The notes beneath the pieces were generated by a model. That model made no database searches. It saw only the letters and a program-made list of their open reading frames with translations, and was not told the origin of the DNA. Shown here in pieces: positions 44,664 through 53,213 of a stretch of 64,000 bases of DNA; the stretch's first letter is position 1; the number at the start of each line of letters is the position of its first letter. Position numbers and translations under genes: made by a program. Origin of the DNA: Phytohabitans flavus (GTDB taxonomy: Bacteria; Actinomycetota; Actinomycetes; Mycobacteriales; Micromonosporaceae); contig NZ_AP022870.1 in the NCBI RefSeq assembly GCF_011764545.1, forward strand, positions 6,826,001-6,890,000, given 5' to 3'.

Positions 44664-45314
44664 TCAGACACCTAGTTGAGCCGCCACACGCTGGCGCAAC
44701 TCGGGCAGCCGGGCATAGAAGACGTCCCCCGGGCACTGGGTGGCGACGTAGTCGCGGTGGCCGACGATCGCCCCGAACGGGTCGAGCGAGTAGACGTCAC
44801 AGAGCCACGCGCACGTGCGTACCAAGGAGTTGAAGAGCGCGGCCGGCGGCGTCGCGGACACGTAGATGCCCTCGTTCTCGATGCCGATGGTGTGGTCGTT
44901 GTGGTTGGCGGTCTGCGCGCCGCTGACGTGCTGACCCTCGGTGATGGCGCGGAGGCTGAGCTGCCGCCCCTCCATCACGTAGCCGCCGCGGCTGATCGTG
45001 AGCTGCTGCCCGGAGTCGATCCAGCCGTTCTGGTCCATGTGCAGGTCCTGGATCCACTTGGAGTGGCGGAAGCCCGCCGCCAGCGAGTAGTCCGTGGTGT
45101 TGGCGCCGGCGGTGTGGTGCACCACGATGTGGTCCGGCATGCGGTCGAGGTAGCGGATCGGGCCGGTGGCCGGGCGGGCGCCCCACTCCGCGCGGGTGTA
45201 GACCCGCGGCGGGCTCACCGCGGCCGCGGCCGGACTGGCGGCGAAGGCGCCGCCGAGCAGGACACCGCCGGCGAGACCGGCGGCGCCCGTGAGCAACGTT
45301 CGTCGTTCTGGCAC
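44664..45314 (-). CDS. Secreted N-acetylmuramoyl-L-alanine amidase (PGRP/amidase_2 type)
   Basis: 216-residue exported amidase. The N-terminus PERRTLLTGAAGLAGGVLL is a twin-arginine-like signal ending around SPAAAA. The zinc amidase domain has YTRAEWGARPATG, IVVHHTAGANTT (first His ligand) and GHRDYVATQCPGD (second His and Cys ligands), in the order expected for PGRP-like amidases. It cuts the bond between MurNAc and the stem peptide. GTG 45314 has AGGAGG 6 bases upstream, better than the longer frame. An inverted repeat lies in its leader. Confidence 0.93.
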   Translation of the reverse strand: MPERRTLLTGAAGLAGGVLLGGAFAASPAAAAVSPPRVYTRAEWGARPATGPIRYLDRMPDHIVVHHTAGANTTDYSLAAGFRHSKWIQDLHMDQNGWIDSGQQLTISRGGYVMEGRQLSLRAITEGQHVSGAQTANHNDHTIGIENEGIYVSATPPAALFNSLVRTCAWLCDVYSLDPFGAIVGHRDYVATQCPGDVFYARLPELRQRVAAQLGV

Positions 45315-45326
45315 GAGAGACCTCCT

Positions 45327-45363
45327 TCGATGGATGGCGAAAGTTACCGTAGCCATCCATCGA
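45327..45363 (-). promoter_or_regulatory. Leader hairpin upstream of the amidase gene
   Basis: Perfect 12-base inverted repeat (45327-45338 and 45352-45363, TCGATGGATGGC) with a 13-base loop. It lies between the end of the TPR gene and the amidase ribosome site. It could be an operator or a terminator/attenuator; there is no U-tract. Confidence 0.5.
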
Positions 45364-45384
45364 CGTGGAGGAAAGTGCCAAGTC

Positions 45385-46299
45385 CTAAGTTTCCAGAGCG
45401 GCAACCACGGCGGCGACTCGGTCAACCGCGGCGAGATAGGTATCCGGCTTCCGCTTGTCGAGCGCGCGGACCAGCCGCAGCACGTCGCGGGCCTGCTCCA
45501 GGCCCTCCTCGGCGCGGCCGGCCGCGGACATGTGCGCGGCCCGCTCCCCTACTGTGATCGCCAGCTGCTCGCCCCACTCCGGCGACACCTGTTCCAGCAG
45601 CAGCCGGTACACCGCCACGGCCACCGCGCTCGCACTCGCCGCCGCCTCGTAGTCGGCGCGTCGCGCCTGGAGGCGGGCGAGCATGCGGGCGGTCATCGCG
45701 TAGAGGCCGGCCACATCGAGGGGCAACTCGTCGCGAGCGTCCAAATCGGCGTACCGGCGCAGCGCGTCGTCCGCCGCCGCCAGCGCCTCGTCAGGCCGGT
45801 CGTCACCCTCCAAAGAGGACGCCAGCAGGCTCATCGCCCGCGCGACGGCCCGCTCCACGCCGACCTCGGGCGGGAGCGACAGGTACGTGGTGACCGCGCG
45901 CCGCTGGCAGTCGACAGCTTCCGCGGTGCGGCCCAGCCCGGCGTACGTCGTGCCCATCCGGGACAGCGCGTCCGCGTACAGCGGCTCGTATGCGGGCGGG
46001 TCGAGTGTGGCGAGCTCCTCGTAGATCCGCGTGGACTCCTGGATCGCGGAAAGCGCGGCCGCCCGCCGCTCCATCCCGTTGAGGACCACCGCCTGGTTGT
46101 ACAACAGTGCGGCCAGCACCCGCCGGTGCCGCGGATCGTCCGGATCTGCCGTGACCAGGTCCCGGCACAGGGCGAGAGCCTGCTCGCCCGTGCGCCGGGC
46201 CCGGTCCAGGTGGCCGCTTCGATAGAGCTCCAGCGCTTCCCCCATCAGCTGGGAGATCTCCTCCTCTTGTGCGGAGTAGCCGCGCTGCAACTGCGTCAT
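45385..46299 (-). CDS. Tetratricopeptide-repeat protein
   Basis: 304-residue, entirely helical protein with several TPR-like repeats (for example LMGEALELYRSGHLDRARRT, LLYNQAVVLNGMERRAAALS, LSRMGTTYAGLGRTAEAVDC), no signal peptide and no catalytic motif. It is likely a cytoplasmic protein-protein interaction scaffold. ATG 46299 overlaps the stop of the upstream small membrane gene (ATGA), and that gene is 39 bases from the end of a Ser/Thr kinase gene on the same strand, suggesting a signalling operon. Confidence 0.8.
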   Translation of the reverse strand: MTQLQRGYSAQEEEISQLMGEALELYRSGHLDRARRTGEQALALCRDLVTADPDDPRHRRVLAALLYNQAVVLNGMERRAAALSAIQESTRIYEELATLDPPAYEPLYADALSRMGTTYAGLGRTAEAVDCQRRAVTTYLSLPPEVGVERAVARAMSLLASSLEGDDRPDEALAAADDALRRYADLDARDELPLDVAGLYAMTARMLARLQARRADYEAAASASAVAVAVYRLLLEQVSPEWGEQLAITVGERAAHMSAAGRAEEGLEQARDVLRLVRALDKRKPDTYLAAVDRVAAVVAALET

Positions 46300-46508
46300 C
46301 GATTGACGGCGTTGGGTTGGCGGCGCGGTCGAAGCTTCTCGACCACCACCGGATGATGCTGCCGCACAACCCACCAACCGCTGAAGCCGATAACGACCGC
46401 GGAGAGGATGAGCAGGACGACCACGATGCCCACGCTGTAGAGCAGCAACACTCCGGTCATCGCCCAGAGCGCCACACTCGGCTTAAGTACATGCTGTCGG
46501 TAGCTCAC
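46296..46508 (-). CDS. Small single-helix membrane protein
   Basis: 70 residues with a long hydrophobic stretch (residues about 12-47, VALWAMTGVLLLYSVGIVVV...) that could form one or two helices, and a basic C-terminal tail (EKLRPRRQPNAVNR). It is coupled to the TPR gene by an ATGA overlap. No family recognised. Confidence 0.65.
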   Translation of the reverse strand: MSYRQHVLKPSVALWAMTGVLLLYSVGIVVVLLILSAVVIGFSGWWVVRQHHPVVVEKLRPRRQPNAVNR

Positions 46509-46547
46509 GGCGATAGCAGTACCCGCGCACGGCCCGGGTCATGCCCA

Positions 46548-48377
46548 TCAATCGCCTGCCGGACGGAAACTCTCCAGTACCAGGGCGAGGTTCTGCTGGT
46601 TCGCCGCCCAGCTGGAATCGAGCGTCGACCAGTAGATCCCGTATGCCTGCTTCGGCGACGTGATGAAGCCGCGGTTGACGACGTGCAGGCGGTTGCCGTT
46701 ACGGCTCGTGTACGTCCACTCCCAGTCGGCCGCCTTGTCGAAGTAGTCGACCGCCGCGATCTTCACCCGCTGGTAGGCGCTGTAGTTGCCGCGCCGCGCC
46801 CGCTCCTGCTGCGTCCAGTCCGCCACCGGGTCGGGCTTGGGCTGGTCGGTCTGGTCGATGCCGAGCACGCGCCCCTCGCCGCTCCGCTCGCGGAAAAACA
46901 CCATCGTGCCCTCGCGGCTCATCGACCAGCCCTCGGGCACCGCGACGGAGAAGCCGGTGCGGTCCGTGTACATCCGCCAGCCCGCCGGCAGCGTGGTGTT
47001 TCCCGTGGTGGCACTGGCGCTGACACTCGGCGACGGCGGCGCGGCCGTGGTCGGCTGGGCGGCCGCCGTCGTGGGCGGCGGAGGCGCGGCGCTCGTCGCG
47101 GCGGGCGCCGGCGCCGTCGTCGACCCGGCGCCCGACGGCTCCTCACCGCCGCCGTCGTCACCGCCGTTAAGAGCAAAGGCCAAAACCAGCACTAGTACGA
47201 GGAGAAGGGCGGCCCCCGAGATCAGGGCGACCCTGCCCAGGCGCGGGGCTGACGGTGGCACCCGCTCGGGCGCGGCCTCCGGCCGGCTCACGACGGCCTC
47301 GTCCGGCTTGCCCGGCACCACCGGCGGGGCGATGTCCGCCGGCTGTCGGGGCGCCGGCACGGCGAGCTCGGCCCGCTCTTCGCCTTGTACCCGCTCCGGT
47401 GTCTCCGCCTTCGTCACCGGCTCGGCCGGCACCACCCTTGTCGGTGGCTCGGCGGCTGCCACGACCGTCGTCGGCTTCACGTCCGGGAGCGGGTCCCGGC
47501 GCTCGGTGGCGGACGGACGGCGTACTCCATCCAGGAGAGAAAGCGTGCTGCGTGGCCGGCGGCCGGCCACGCGCCGCAACATGCGCTCGGCATCCTCCGC
47601 GCTGATCCGCGCCGCGGGATCCTTGCGCAGCAAGCCGTTGAGCACGGGCTTGAGCACCCCACCGCGGCGCGGCGTCGGCACCGGCTCGGTCGCGAGCGCG
47701 GCCAGCGTGCCGATCGCGGACGGCCGTGCGAACGGCGATTGCCCTTCGACCGCCGCGTAGAGCGTCGCGCCGAGGGACCACAGGTCGGCCTCCGGCCCGG
47801 CCGTGCCGTCCCGCGCCCGCTCCGGCGCGATGTACGCCGGGGAGCCGAGCACCAGCCCGGTGCGCGTGACGTTGGGGTCACCGGGCACAGTGGCCAGCCC
47901 GAAGTCCGTGAGCACGACCCGCCCGTCGTCGGCCAGCAAGACGTTGCCCGGCTTGACATCGCGGTGCACGACGCCCGAGCGATGGGCCGCGCGCAACGCC
48001 CCCAACATCCCGATGCCGATCTCAGCCGCTCGCGTGGGGGACACCGGACCGTCGCTGGCGAGTGCGTCCTGGAGTGAACGCGACGGCACGTACTCCATCA
48101 CGATCCAGGGATCGCCGTCGGTGCTCAGGACGTCGAAGATGCGGACCACATTGGCGTTGTTGAGACGGGCGATCGCGCGCGCCTCCCGCAACGACCGCTC
48201 GCGCATCTCTTGGCGCTCTTCGGTCGTCAACCCGGGCGGCGGCACCAACTCTTTGATCGCGACCTCGCGGTGCAACACCTCGTCGCTCGCCTTCCAAACC
48301 CGACCCATGCCGCCCTGACCGAGCGGCTCGAGCAGCCGGTAGCGGTCAGCGACAAGCTGGGTGGGAGTGGGAGACAC
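46548..48377 (-). CDS. Membrane-anchored serine/threonine protein kinase (PknB-like)
   Basis: 609-residue Hanks-type kinase. The N-terminal kinase domain (residues about 10-275) has the glycine loop LGQGGMGRV, Lys in VAIKEL, HRDVKPGNV, DFGLA and the APE region YIAPERA. A Pro/Val/Glu-rich linker leads to one membrane helix (residues about 375-395, VALISGAALLLVLVLVLAFAL). The extracellular part is a Ser/Thr/Pro-rich stretch and a compact C-terminal domain (PAGWRMYTDRTGFSVAVPEGW). PASTA repeats are absent, so the sensed signal is unknown. GTG 48377 has TAAGTT (48384-48389) 6 bases upstream. It is followed by the small membrane and TPR genes. Confidence 0.94.
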   Translation of the reverse strand: MSPTPTQLVADRYRLLEPLGQGGMGRVWKASDEVLHREVAIKELVPPPGLTTEERQEMRERSLREARAIARLNNANVVRIFDVLSTDGDPWIVMEYVPSRSLQDALASDGPVSPTRAAEIGIGMLGALRAAHRSGVVHRDVKPGNVLLADDGRVVLTDFGLATVPGDPNVTRTGLVLGSPAYIAPERARDGTAGPEADLWSLGATLYAAVEGQSPFARPSAIGTLAALATEPVPTPRRGGVLKPVLNGLLRKDPAARISAEDAERMLRRVAGRRPRSTLSLLDGVRRPSATERRDPLPDVKPTTVVAAAEPPTRVVPAEPVTKAETPERVQGEERAELAVPAPRQPADIAPPVVPGKPDEAVVSRPEAAPERVPPSAPRLGRVALISGAALLLVLVLVLAFALNGGDDGGGEEPSGAGSTTAPAPAATSAAPPPPTTAAAQPTTAAPPSPSVSASATTGNTTLPAGWRMYTDRTGFSVAVPEGWSMSREGTMVFFRERSGEGRVLGIDQTDQPKPDPVADWTQQERARRGNYSAYQRVKIAAVDYFDKAADWEWTYTSRNGNRLHVVNRGFITSPKQAYGIYWSTLDSSWAANQQNLALVLESFRPAGD

Positions 48378-48461
48378 CCGAAGAACTTACCCGGCGCGGA
48401 TGGAAGGTACACCGGCGGTTGTGAGGGTTTGTGACCGTCTTCTCTCTTGTACGCTGACCCC

Positions 48462-48658
48462 ATGTCGGAACCGGAGCCGTTCTTTCGGGTGACGCGCGGC
48501 GTTCCAACGGACGAGGAGTTGGCCGCCCTGGTGGGTGCGATCCTGCTCCGCCGCAGGCCGCCCACCACCAGCCAGACCCGTCGGGGTCCGCGTGGGCCCG
48601 CAGCGCAAGGCCCGGCGGTGGCCGCGACGGTTGGCGGGGGTCGCTGGCTCCCCGCTGA
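48462..48658 (+). CDS. accE: Acyl-CoA carboxylase epsilon subunit (one-base frameshift in this assembly)
   Basis: Small actinobacterial subunit that tightens the alpha-beta carboxylase complex, about 65 residues. The N-terminus FRVTRGVPTDEELAALVGAI is the family signature. As sequenced the frame runs on to 48917 in Arg/Ser-rich nonsense. Shifting by one missing base between about 48560 and 48580 gives the expected ending GSAWARSARPGGGRDGW and a stop at 48656-48658. TACGCT (48450-48455) ends 6 bases before ATG. The gene is 5.5 kb from the beta subunit and separated from maf by a three-gene block, both unusual for this normally compact locus. Confidence 0.85.
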
Positions 48659-48688
48659 CATTCCACCTTCCGCGATTCGCAGGCTGGG

Positions 48689-48810
48689 TCGTTCCGTCGC
48701 TCGCTCGTCGTCGCGCCGGTCGTCGTTCCTCCCGGATCGTTCCTCGCGGGTCGTTGCTCGCTCGTCGTTCCGTCGCTCGCCGTTCCTCGCAGGTCGTTCC
48801 TCGATCAAGG
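48689..48810. repeat. Degenerate tandem repeat, unit about 15 bases
   Basis: Seven or so imperfect copies of TCGTTCCTCG(C/T)(G/C)GG-type units lie between accE and the next gene. No coding sense was found in either direction. The whole 48659-48897 spacer holds only this array and a ribosome site for the following gene. Confidence 0.65.
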
Positions 48811-48897
48811 AATTCACGGGCGTCGAGATTCGTGCGCATCGACTAATCTCATCCGTTGGGGGACGCAAGCCGTTTCGACACTTCGTCGGGAGGGCCG

Positions 48898-49404
48898 ATG
48901 GGCCGACCAGCGGATGATTTCGGACCAGCCTGGCTGGGCGGCTACGCCCAGATCGAGGCCGACATCGCGCGGATGGAAGAGTTCGCGGCAAAGCTGCGCG
49001 CCGAGGTGGTCGACAACTACGTACCCCACCTCACCTACGTCACCGACGACATGGCGGTAGACCTACCCGAGCCGCCAGAATCGTTCGACGAGCTGACCAG
49101 CTTCCTACAGACTCATCGGGCGTCGCAGTTCAACACCGCCGACCTCGTCTACTTCTACCAAGAGGCCACGTGGGGCCTGGCAACCGCAGCCGCCGAGGTA
49201 AGCACGCTGTATGGCGAAGCCGACGCGTTCGCGGTCGCCAAAGCGTCCGACGTGGAGGCAGCGCTAGACCGCACGGCCGCGGCGGCACCACCCGCCGAGG
49301 CACCTCCTTCGCCGCCACCTCCCGCTGCGCCGCCTCCTGCCGCTACGCCGCCTCCTTCGGGGCCGCCGCCTCCCGCCACGCCTCTTCCCGCTGCGGGGAG
49401 CTGA
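48898..49404 (+). CDS. Hypothetical ESX-associated-like protein with Pro-rich tail
   Basis: 168 residues. The first 125 are predicted helical and acidic (YAQIEADIARMEEFAAKLRA, FDELTSFLQTHR, YFYQEATWGLATAAAEVS), of the size of WXG100/EspC-like type VII secretion partners; the C-terminal 45 are almost pure Pro/Ala. ATG 48898 has GGGAGG upstream; the in-frame codon at 48856 is less likely. It is followed after 2 bases by a PPE-like gene and then a mycosin, which is why I link it to type VII secretion. No WXG motif is certain, so the family call is tentative. Confidence 0.6.
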   Translation: MGRPADDFGPAWLGGYAQIEADIARMEEFAAKLRAEVVDNYVPHLTYVTDDMAVDLPEPPESFDELTSFLQTHRASQFNTADLVYFYQEATWGLATAAAEVSTLYGEADAFAVAKASDVEAALDRTAAAAPPAEAPPSPPPPAAPPPAATPPPSGPPPPATPLPAAGS

Positions 49405-49406
49405 TC

Positions 49407-50612
49407 GTGGCCTGGGAGAGGAGCGGCGTGCCGGGCGGGCAGACCCGCACGAGCTGGTTCGAGCGCGACCTGCCAGCGATGTGGCGCCTGCTGGAAAACC
49501 AGCAGAGCGACGACCACTGGCGCCTAGTGGCCGGCTGGCGTAAGGCATCCGAGCTGACCGCAACGCACTTACGCCGCCTGGAGCAATACCGCACCAACCT
49601 CGCCGAGGCCTGGCCCCCAGACCGCAACGCGGCCGCGTCCGCCTACGTCGCCCGCCTGGACTTCCTGATCGAAAACGTCCGCACCACTCACGACGTAGCC
49701 GCCGCCAACTACACCACCCTGTCGGCGACGGTGGGAGCCTTGGCCTCCGCACGCCGCGATCTGAAGCCGCTCTACGACGAGTACGTCGCCACATCAGGCA
49801 CGATCGAGTACTACTCGAACCGAGCCGCCTTCAACGCAGGGGCGGAAGCTCCCACGGTGATCGGCGCCGCACCCGCCGGCCCGCAAGACCTGGAACGGCT
49901 CAACAACAGAGCACGCGCCATCATGTACACGCTCAGCCACACCCTGATCGAGGCCGAAGCCGCAATCCGCCAACCCCCCACGTACCCAGCCGGAAACTTT
50001 AGGGACCCAGGGGATGCGGACGTTTATGGGCGGCAGCAACCAATGGTTCGCAACTCTGAGGGCTTCCTGCCTGGAACGGATTCAACAGGGAGGGTGGACT
50101 CAGCGAGCGGACGCGCTGGCGGGCTGCAAGCGGGGGACAGCGACGTAGGTGCCAATGGAATGCATCCCACGCCACCGGCCTTGGATGCAAGAGAATCCGG
50201 CATTATCGCACCTGGCTCGGCCATTAAGACAAATACACCAGGTCCTCGATCCGTCGATCGCAGCGATGGCCTTGCGACTCCAGGCTTGGCGGGAGGGACG
50301 ACACCAAGGGCTTTGGCTCCTGGTGGAGTTATTGGTGGCGTACCAGGGTCCGCAACACGACCCCCTCGAGATCCAATCCGAGTCAATCCTGTAGGCGGCG
50401 TAATCGCCAGCAACCCAATCGCCAGCCCGCAGTTTATGGGCCAGTCAGTATGCGCTCCTATCTCGGGCCAAGCAGGGGATGAGCGAAGCGAACGGATCAG
50501 GCACGCGAAGCCAGACACGCGATGGCAGGTGGCGCAAGGTGTTCCGGAAGTTATCGTGCCTCGCGCGGAACCTCGGTTTGATCCTGGGCCGGCAATCGGA
50601 CTAGACCGGTGA
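49407..50612 (+). CDS. PPE/WXG-like protein with Gly/Pro-rich C-terminal region
   Basis: 401 residues. The N-terminal 180 are helical (WRLLENQQSDDHWRLVAGW, THLRRLEQYRTNLAEAWPP, YVARLDFLIENVRTTHDVAA), reminiscent of PPE/WXG100-superfamily substrates in which helices pack against a partner. The C-terminal half is low-complexity Gly/Pro/Ser. GTG 49407, with GGGGAG upstream, starts 2 bases after the previous stop. Its stop overlaps the mycosin start (GTGA). Base composition in 50000-51150 is less GC-extreme than neighbours, hinting at a different origin. It is a plausible secreted substrate of an ESX system encoded elsewhere; unproven. Confidence 0.6.
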   Translation: MAWERSGVPGGQTRTSWFERDLPAMWRLLENQQSDDHWRLVAGWRKASELTATHLRRLEQYRTNLAEAWPPDRNAAASAYVARLDFLIENVRTTHDVAAANYTTLSATVGALASARRDLKPLYDEYVATSGTIEYYSNRAAFNAGAEAPTVIGAAPAGPQDLERLNNRARAIMYTLSHTLIEAEAAIRQPPTYPAGNFRDPGDADVYGRQQPMVRNSEGFLPGTDSTGRVDSASGRAGGLQAGDSDVGANGMHPTPPALDARESGIIAPGSAIKTNTPGPRSVDRSDGLATPGLAGGTTPRALAPGGVIGGVPGSATRPPRDPIRVNPVGGVIASNPIASPQFMGQSVCAPISGQAGDERSERIRHAKPDTRWQVAQGVPEVIVPRAEPRFDPGPAIGLDR

Positions 50613-51732
50613 CTCGAAGCAGGCGGGCCAGAGCCGCTGCCCTGTTCTTCTCCGCCTCCCTCTCAATGTCCGCCACGCTGAGCCCCGACCAGATTCGAGA
50701 TGACCAGTGGCATCTGAGATTCCTCAACGTACAGGAAGCTCACAAACACAGCGTGGGCGACGACATAGTGGTCGCGGTTATTGATACGGGAGTCGATCAA
50801 CACCCGGACCTGGCCAGGAATCTGTTGCGTGGAACCGACACGTTGTCTGGATCCGGCGATGGTCGAATCGATACAGACTCCCATGGTACTGGCATGGCTG
50901 GCCTAATAGCTGCCCACGGAACCACCAGCGGGATGGGCGCGCTTGGGATCGCGCCTGAGGCAGCCATCTTACCGATCCGCAGTGAAGGGCCGGCCGGTCA
51001 GGCCGACAGCGATCTATTAGCAGCCGGAATCGAATGGGCCATCGAGCGTGGCGCGGCCGTGATAAACGCATCCTCGACTGGAGGCCCCTCTCCCCATTGC
51101 GACATGCTATCGACGCAGCCAACGCTGCCGATGTCGTCGTTGTTGCGGCGGCCGGGAACCGGCCTACTGATCTCGGTGTCGGCTTCCCTGCGGCGTATGA
51201 CGGGGTGCTGGCTGTAGGGGCGGTTGACCGTCAGGGGAATCACGCTGAGGTATCCGTCACGGGTGAGCAGCTCGATATCGTCGCGCCGGGCGTGGATATC
51301 TACAGCACGAGCTACAAGGGCCTGTACCGCAAGGGCACTGGCACCTCGGACGCGGCCGCGATTGTTGCTGGGGCTGTTGCCCTTGTGCGGAGTAAGTATC
51401 CCGACCTGTCGGCGGAGGAGGTTGTCCATCGGCTTACCGCTACCGCCACCGATAAAGGGCCGCCTGGGCGGGATGAGCAGTACGGCTACGGCGTTCTGAA
51501 TCTTGTCGCTGCTCTCACGGCCGATGTGCCGCCGCTCGGATCTGTGGCGCCTACGCCCAACAGCACCACGGCGGACGCCGCGCCGCCTGGCGAACCTGGT
51601 CGGAGCAACACCGGCGGGATATTGGCGGCGTTGCTGGCTGCCGCCGCCGTGGGGGTGGCAGCGGTGTTTTTCGGTATGCGCGGCCGCCGACGGCCCGCCG
51701 CTGACGCCCGGAGCCCGAAGCCGCCGGGGTGA
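50609..51732 (+). CDS. Mycosin-like S8 serine protease (one-base frameshift in this assembly)
   Basis: Subtilisin-family protease of about 375 residues with the layout of type VII secretion mycosins: an N-terminal signal (RAAALFFSASLSMSATLS), catalytic Asp in VVAVIDTGVDQHPDL, His in DSHGTGMAGLIAAHG, Ser in GTGTSDAAAIVAGAVAL, and a C-terminal membrane helix (GGILAALLAAAAVGVAAVFF) with a basic tail. The frames join near 51085-51093: TGGPSP should continue into RHAIDAANAADVVVV, one C missing. GTG 50609 overlaps the upstream stop. No EccB/C/D components are nearby, so the protease would act on a distant secretion system or alone. Confidence 0.86.
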
Positions 51733-51906
51733 CAGTCTGCAACCACTCGGGCGACAGATCGCGAGCGCCTTAGGAGCCGACGCGGCCGCCGCCACCGGTG
51801 ATGGGGGCCAGACCTGCGACTACATCGAGGGGTCAGATCAGAGTTTGGTGACGCTCTGGTGGTGCCGGGCGGTGACAACGACGGAGCGGCAAGTACCGTC
51901 ATCACC

Positions 51907-52563
51907 GTGCGTACTCGTACTCAGGTCCCGCCGCGGCTTGTTCTCGCTTCGGCCAGCCCCGCCCGGCGCAAGCTGTTGCAGGCCGCTGGCATCGAGCCGG
52001 AGGTGTTGGTCAGCGGTGTCGACGAGTCCGACATCCAGGCTGCCAGCGCCGAGGAACTCTGCCTCGAGCTCGCTCACCGGAAGGCGCAGGCCGTCGCCGA
52101 GCGGGTGCTCGCGGCGATCGTCGCCGGTCACCTGCCGCCTGGGGACACGCTGGTCTTGGGGTGCGACTCGGTCCTTGAGTTCCAAGGCGAGGTCTACGGC
52201 AAGCCCGGCGACGCTAGCGAGGCGATCAAGCGGTGGCAGCGCATGCGTGGGCAGTGGGGGGTGCTGCACACCGGGCACTGCCTGATCAAGGGTGACGTCC
52301 GTGCGGCCGCGGTTGCCTCGACGGTCGTGCACTTCGCGGACGTCACCGACGACGAGATCGCTGCGTACGTGGGCACGGGCGAGCCGCTCAACGTAGCCGG
52401 CGGGTTCACGATCGACGGGATCGGCGGGGCGTTCGTGGAGCGGATCGAGGGCAATGCGGGCACGGTGATCGGCCTTTCGCTCCCACTGTTCCGCGAGTTG
52501 CTCGCCGACCTTGGGCACTCCATCACCGAGCTGTGGGGCCAGCGCCCTAGGCTCGTCCCATGA
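51907..52563 (+). CDS. maf: Maf-family nucleotide pyrophosphatase
   Basis: 218-residue Maf/ITPase-like house-cleaning pyrophosphatase acting on modified or non-canonical nucleotides and linked to septum formation. Marks are LVLASASPARRKLL, CDSVLEFQGEVYGKPGD and GGFTIDGIGGAFVERIEGN. GTG 51907 was chosen because TACCGT (51894-51899) ends 7 bases before it and the LASASP motif follows at the normal place. The next gene starts within its stop (ATGA). In actinobacteria maf usually follows the carboxylase epsilon gene directly; here three genes intervene. Confidence 0.93.
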   Translation: MRTRTQVPPRLVLASASPARRKLLQAAGIEPEVLVSGVDESDIQAASAEELCLELAHRKAQAVAERVLAAIVAGHLPPGDTLVLGCDSVLEFQGEVYGKPGDASEAIKRWQRMRGQWGVLHTGHCLIKGDVRAAAVASTVVHFADVTDDEIAAYVGTGEPLNVAGGFTIDGIGGAFVERIEGNAGTVIGLSLPLFRELLADLGHSITELWGQRPRLVP

Positions 52564-53213
52564 CCATCAAGACGCTGCCCATGACTGACGAGCTCCACGC
52601 GTACGTCGTCGCGCACGGCTCACCGCCCGACGACGTCATGCAGGACCTCATCGAGGAGACCGAGCGTTCGCTGCCCGGCAACGCGCAGATGCAGGTGGCG
52701 CCCGAGCAGGCCGCGTTCCTGTCGCTGCTGACGAAGCTCGTCGGCGCGCGGCAGGTGGTGGAGGTGGGCACGTTCACCGGACTGTCGTCGCTGGCTATGG
52801 CGCGCGCGGTGGCTGACGGCGGCAAGGTGATCTGCTTCGACATCTCCGAGGAGTTCACGTCGGTCGCCCGGCGCTACTGGGATCGGGCTGGCGTGAGCGA
52901 CCGCATCGACCTGCGCATCGGGCCGGCGGCCGAGGGGCTGCGGGAGCTGCCCGCGGAGCCGCACATCGACCTGTCTTTCATCGATGCTGACAAGACGGGC
53001 TACCCCACCTACTGGGAGGAGCTCGTGCCGCGCACGCGGGCCGGCGGGCTGATCGTGATCGACAACGTGCTGCGAGACGGCCGGGTGCTGGATCCGCGGG
53101 ACGACAACGACAAGGCGATCGTGGAGTTCAACGACATCGCCGCCCGGGACGAGCGGGTCGAGGTGGTCATGCTCCCGATCGCCGACGGCCTCACGCTGGC
53201 ACGCCGCCGCTAA
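52560..53213 (+). CDS. Class I SAM-dependent O-methyltransferase (caffeoyl-CoA OMT-like)
   Basis: 217-residue methyltransferase of the methyltransf_3 family. The SAM site is VVEVGTFTGLSSLAMA, followed by the metal/substrate motifs FIDADKTGYPTYWEEL and VIDNVLRDGRV. Family members methylate small catechol-type substrates; the actual substrate is unknown. It is translationally coupled to maf (ATGA overlap). The final codons are copied into the tandem repeat that follows. Confidence 0.92.
   Translation: MTIKTLPMTDELHAYVVAHGSPPDDVMQDLIEETERSLPGNAQMQVAPEQAAFLSLLTKLVGARQVVEVGTFTGLSSLAMARAVADGGKVICFDISEEFTSVARRYWDRAGVSDRIDLRIGPAAEGLRELPAEPHIDLSFIDADKTGYPTYWEELVPRTRAGGLIVIDNVLRDGRVLDPRDDNDKAIVEFNDIAARDERVEVVMLPIADGLTLARRR

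Noticed and set aside
48658..48917. Extended C-terminus of accE to 48917
   Set aside because: Arg/Ser repeats come from the tandem array; the real family ending appears after restoring one base.
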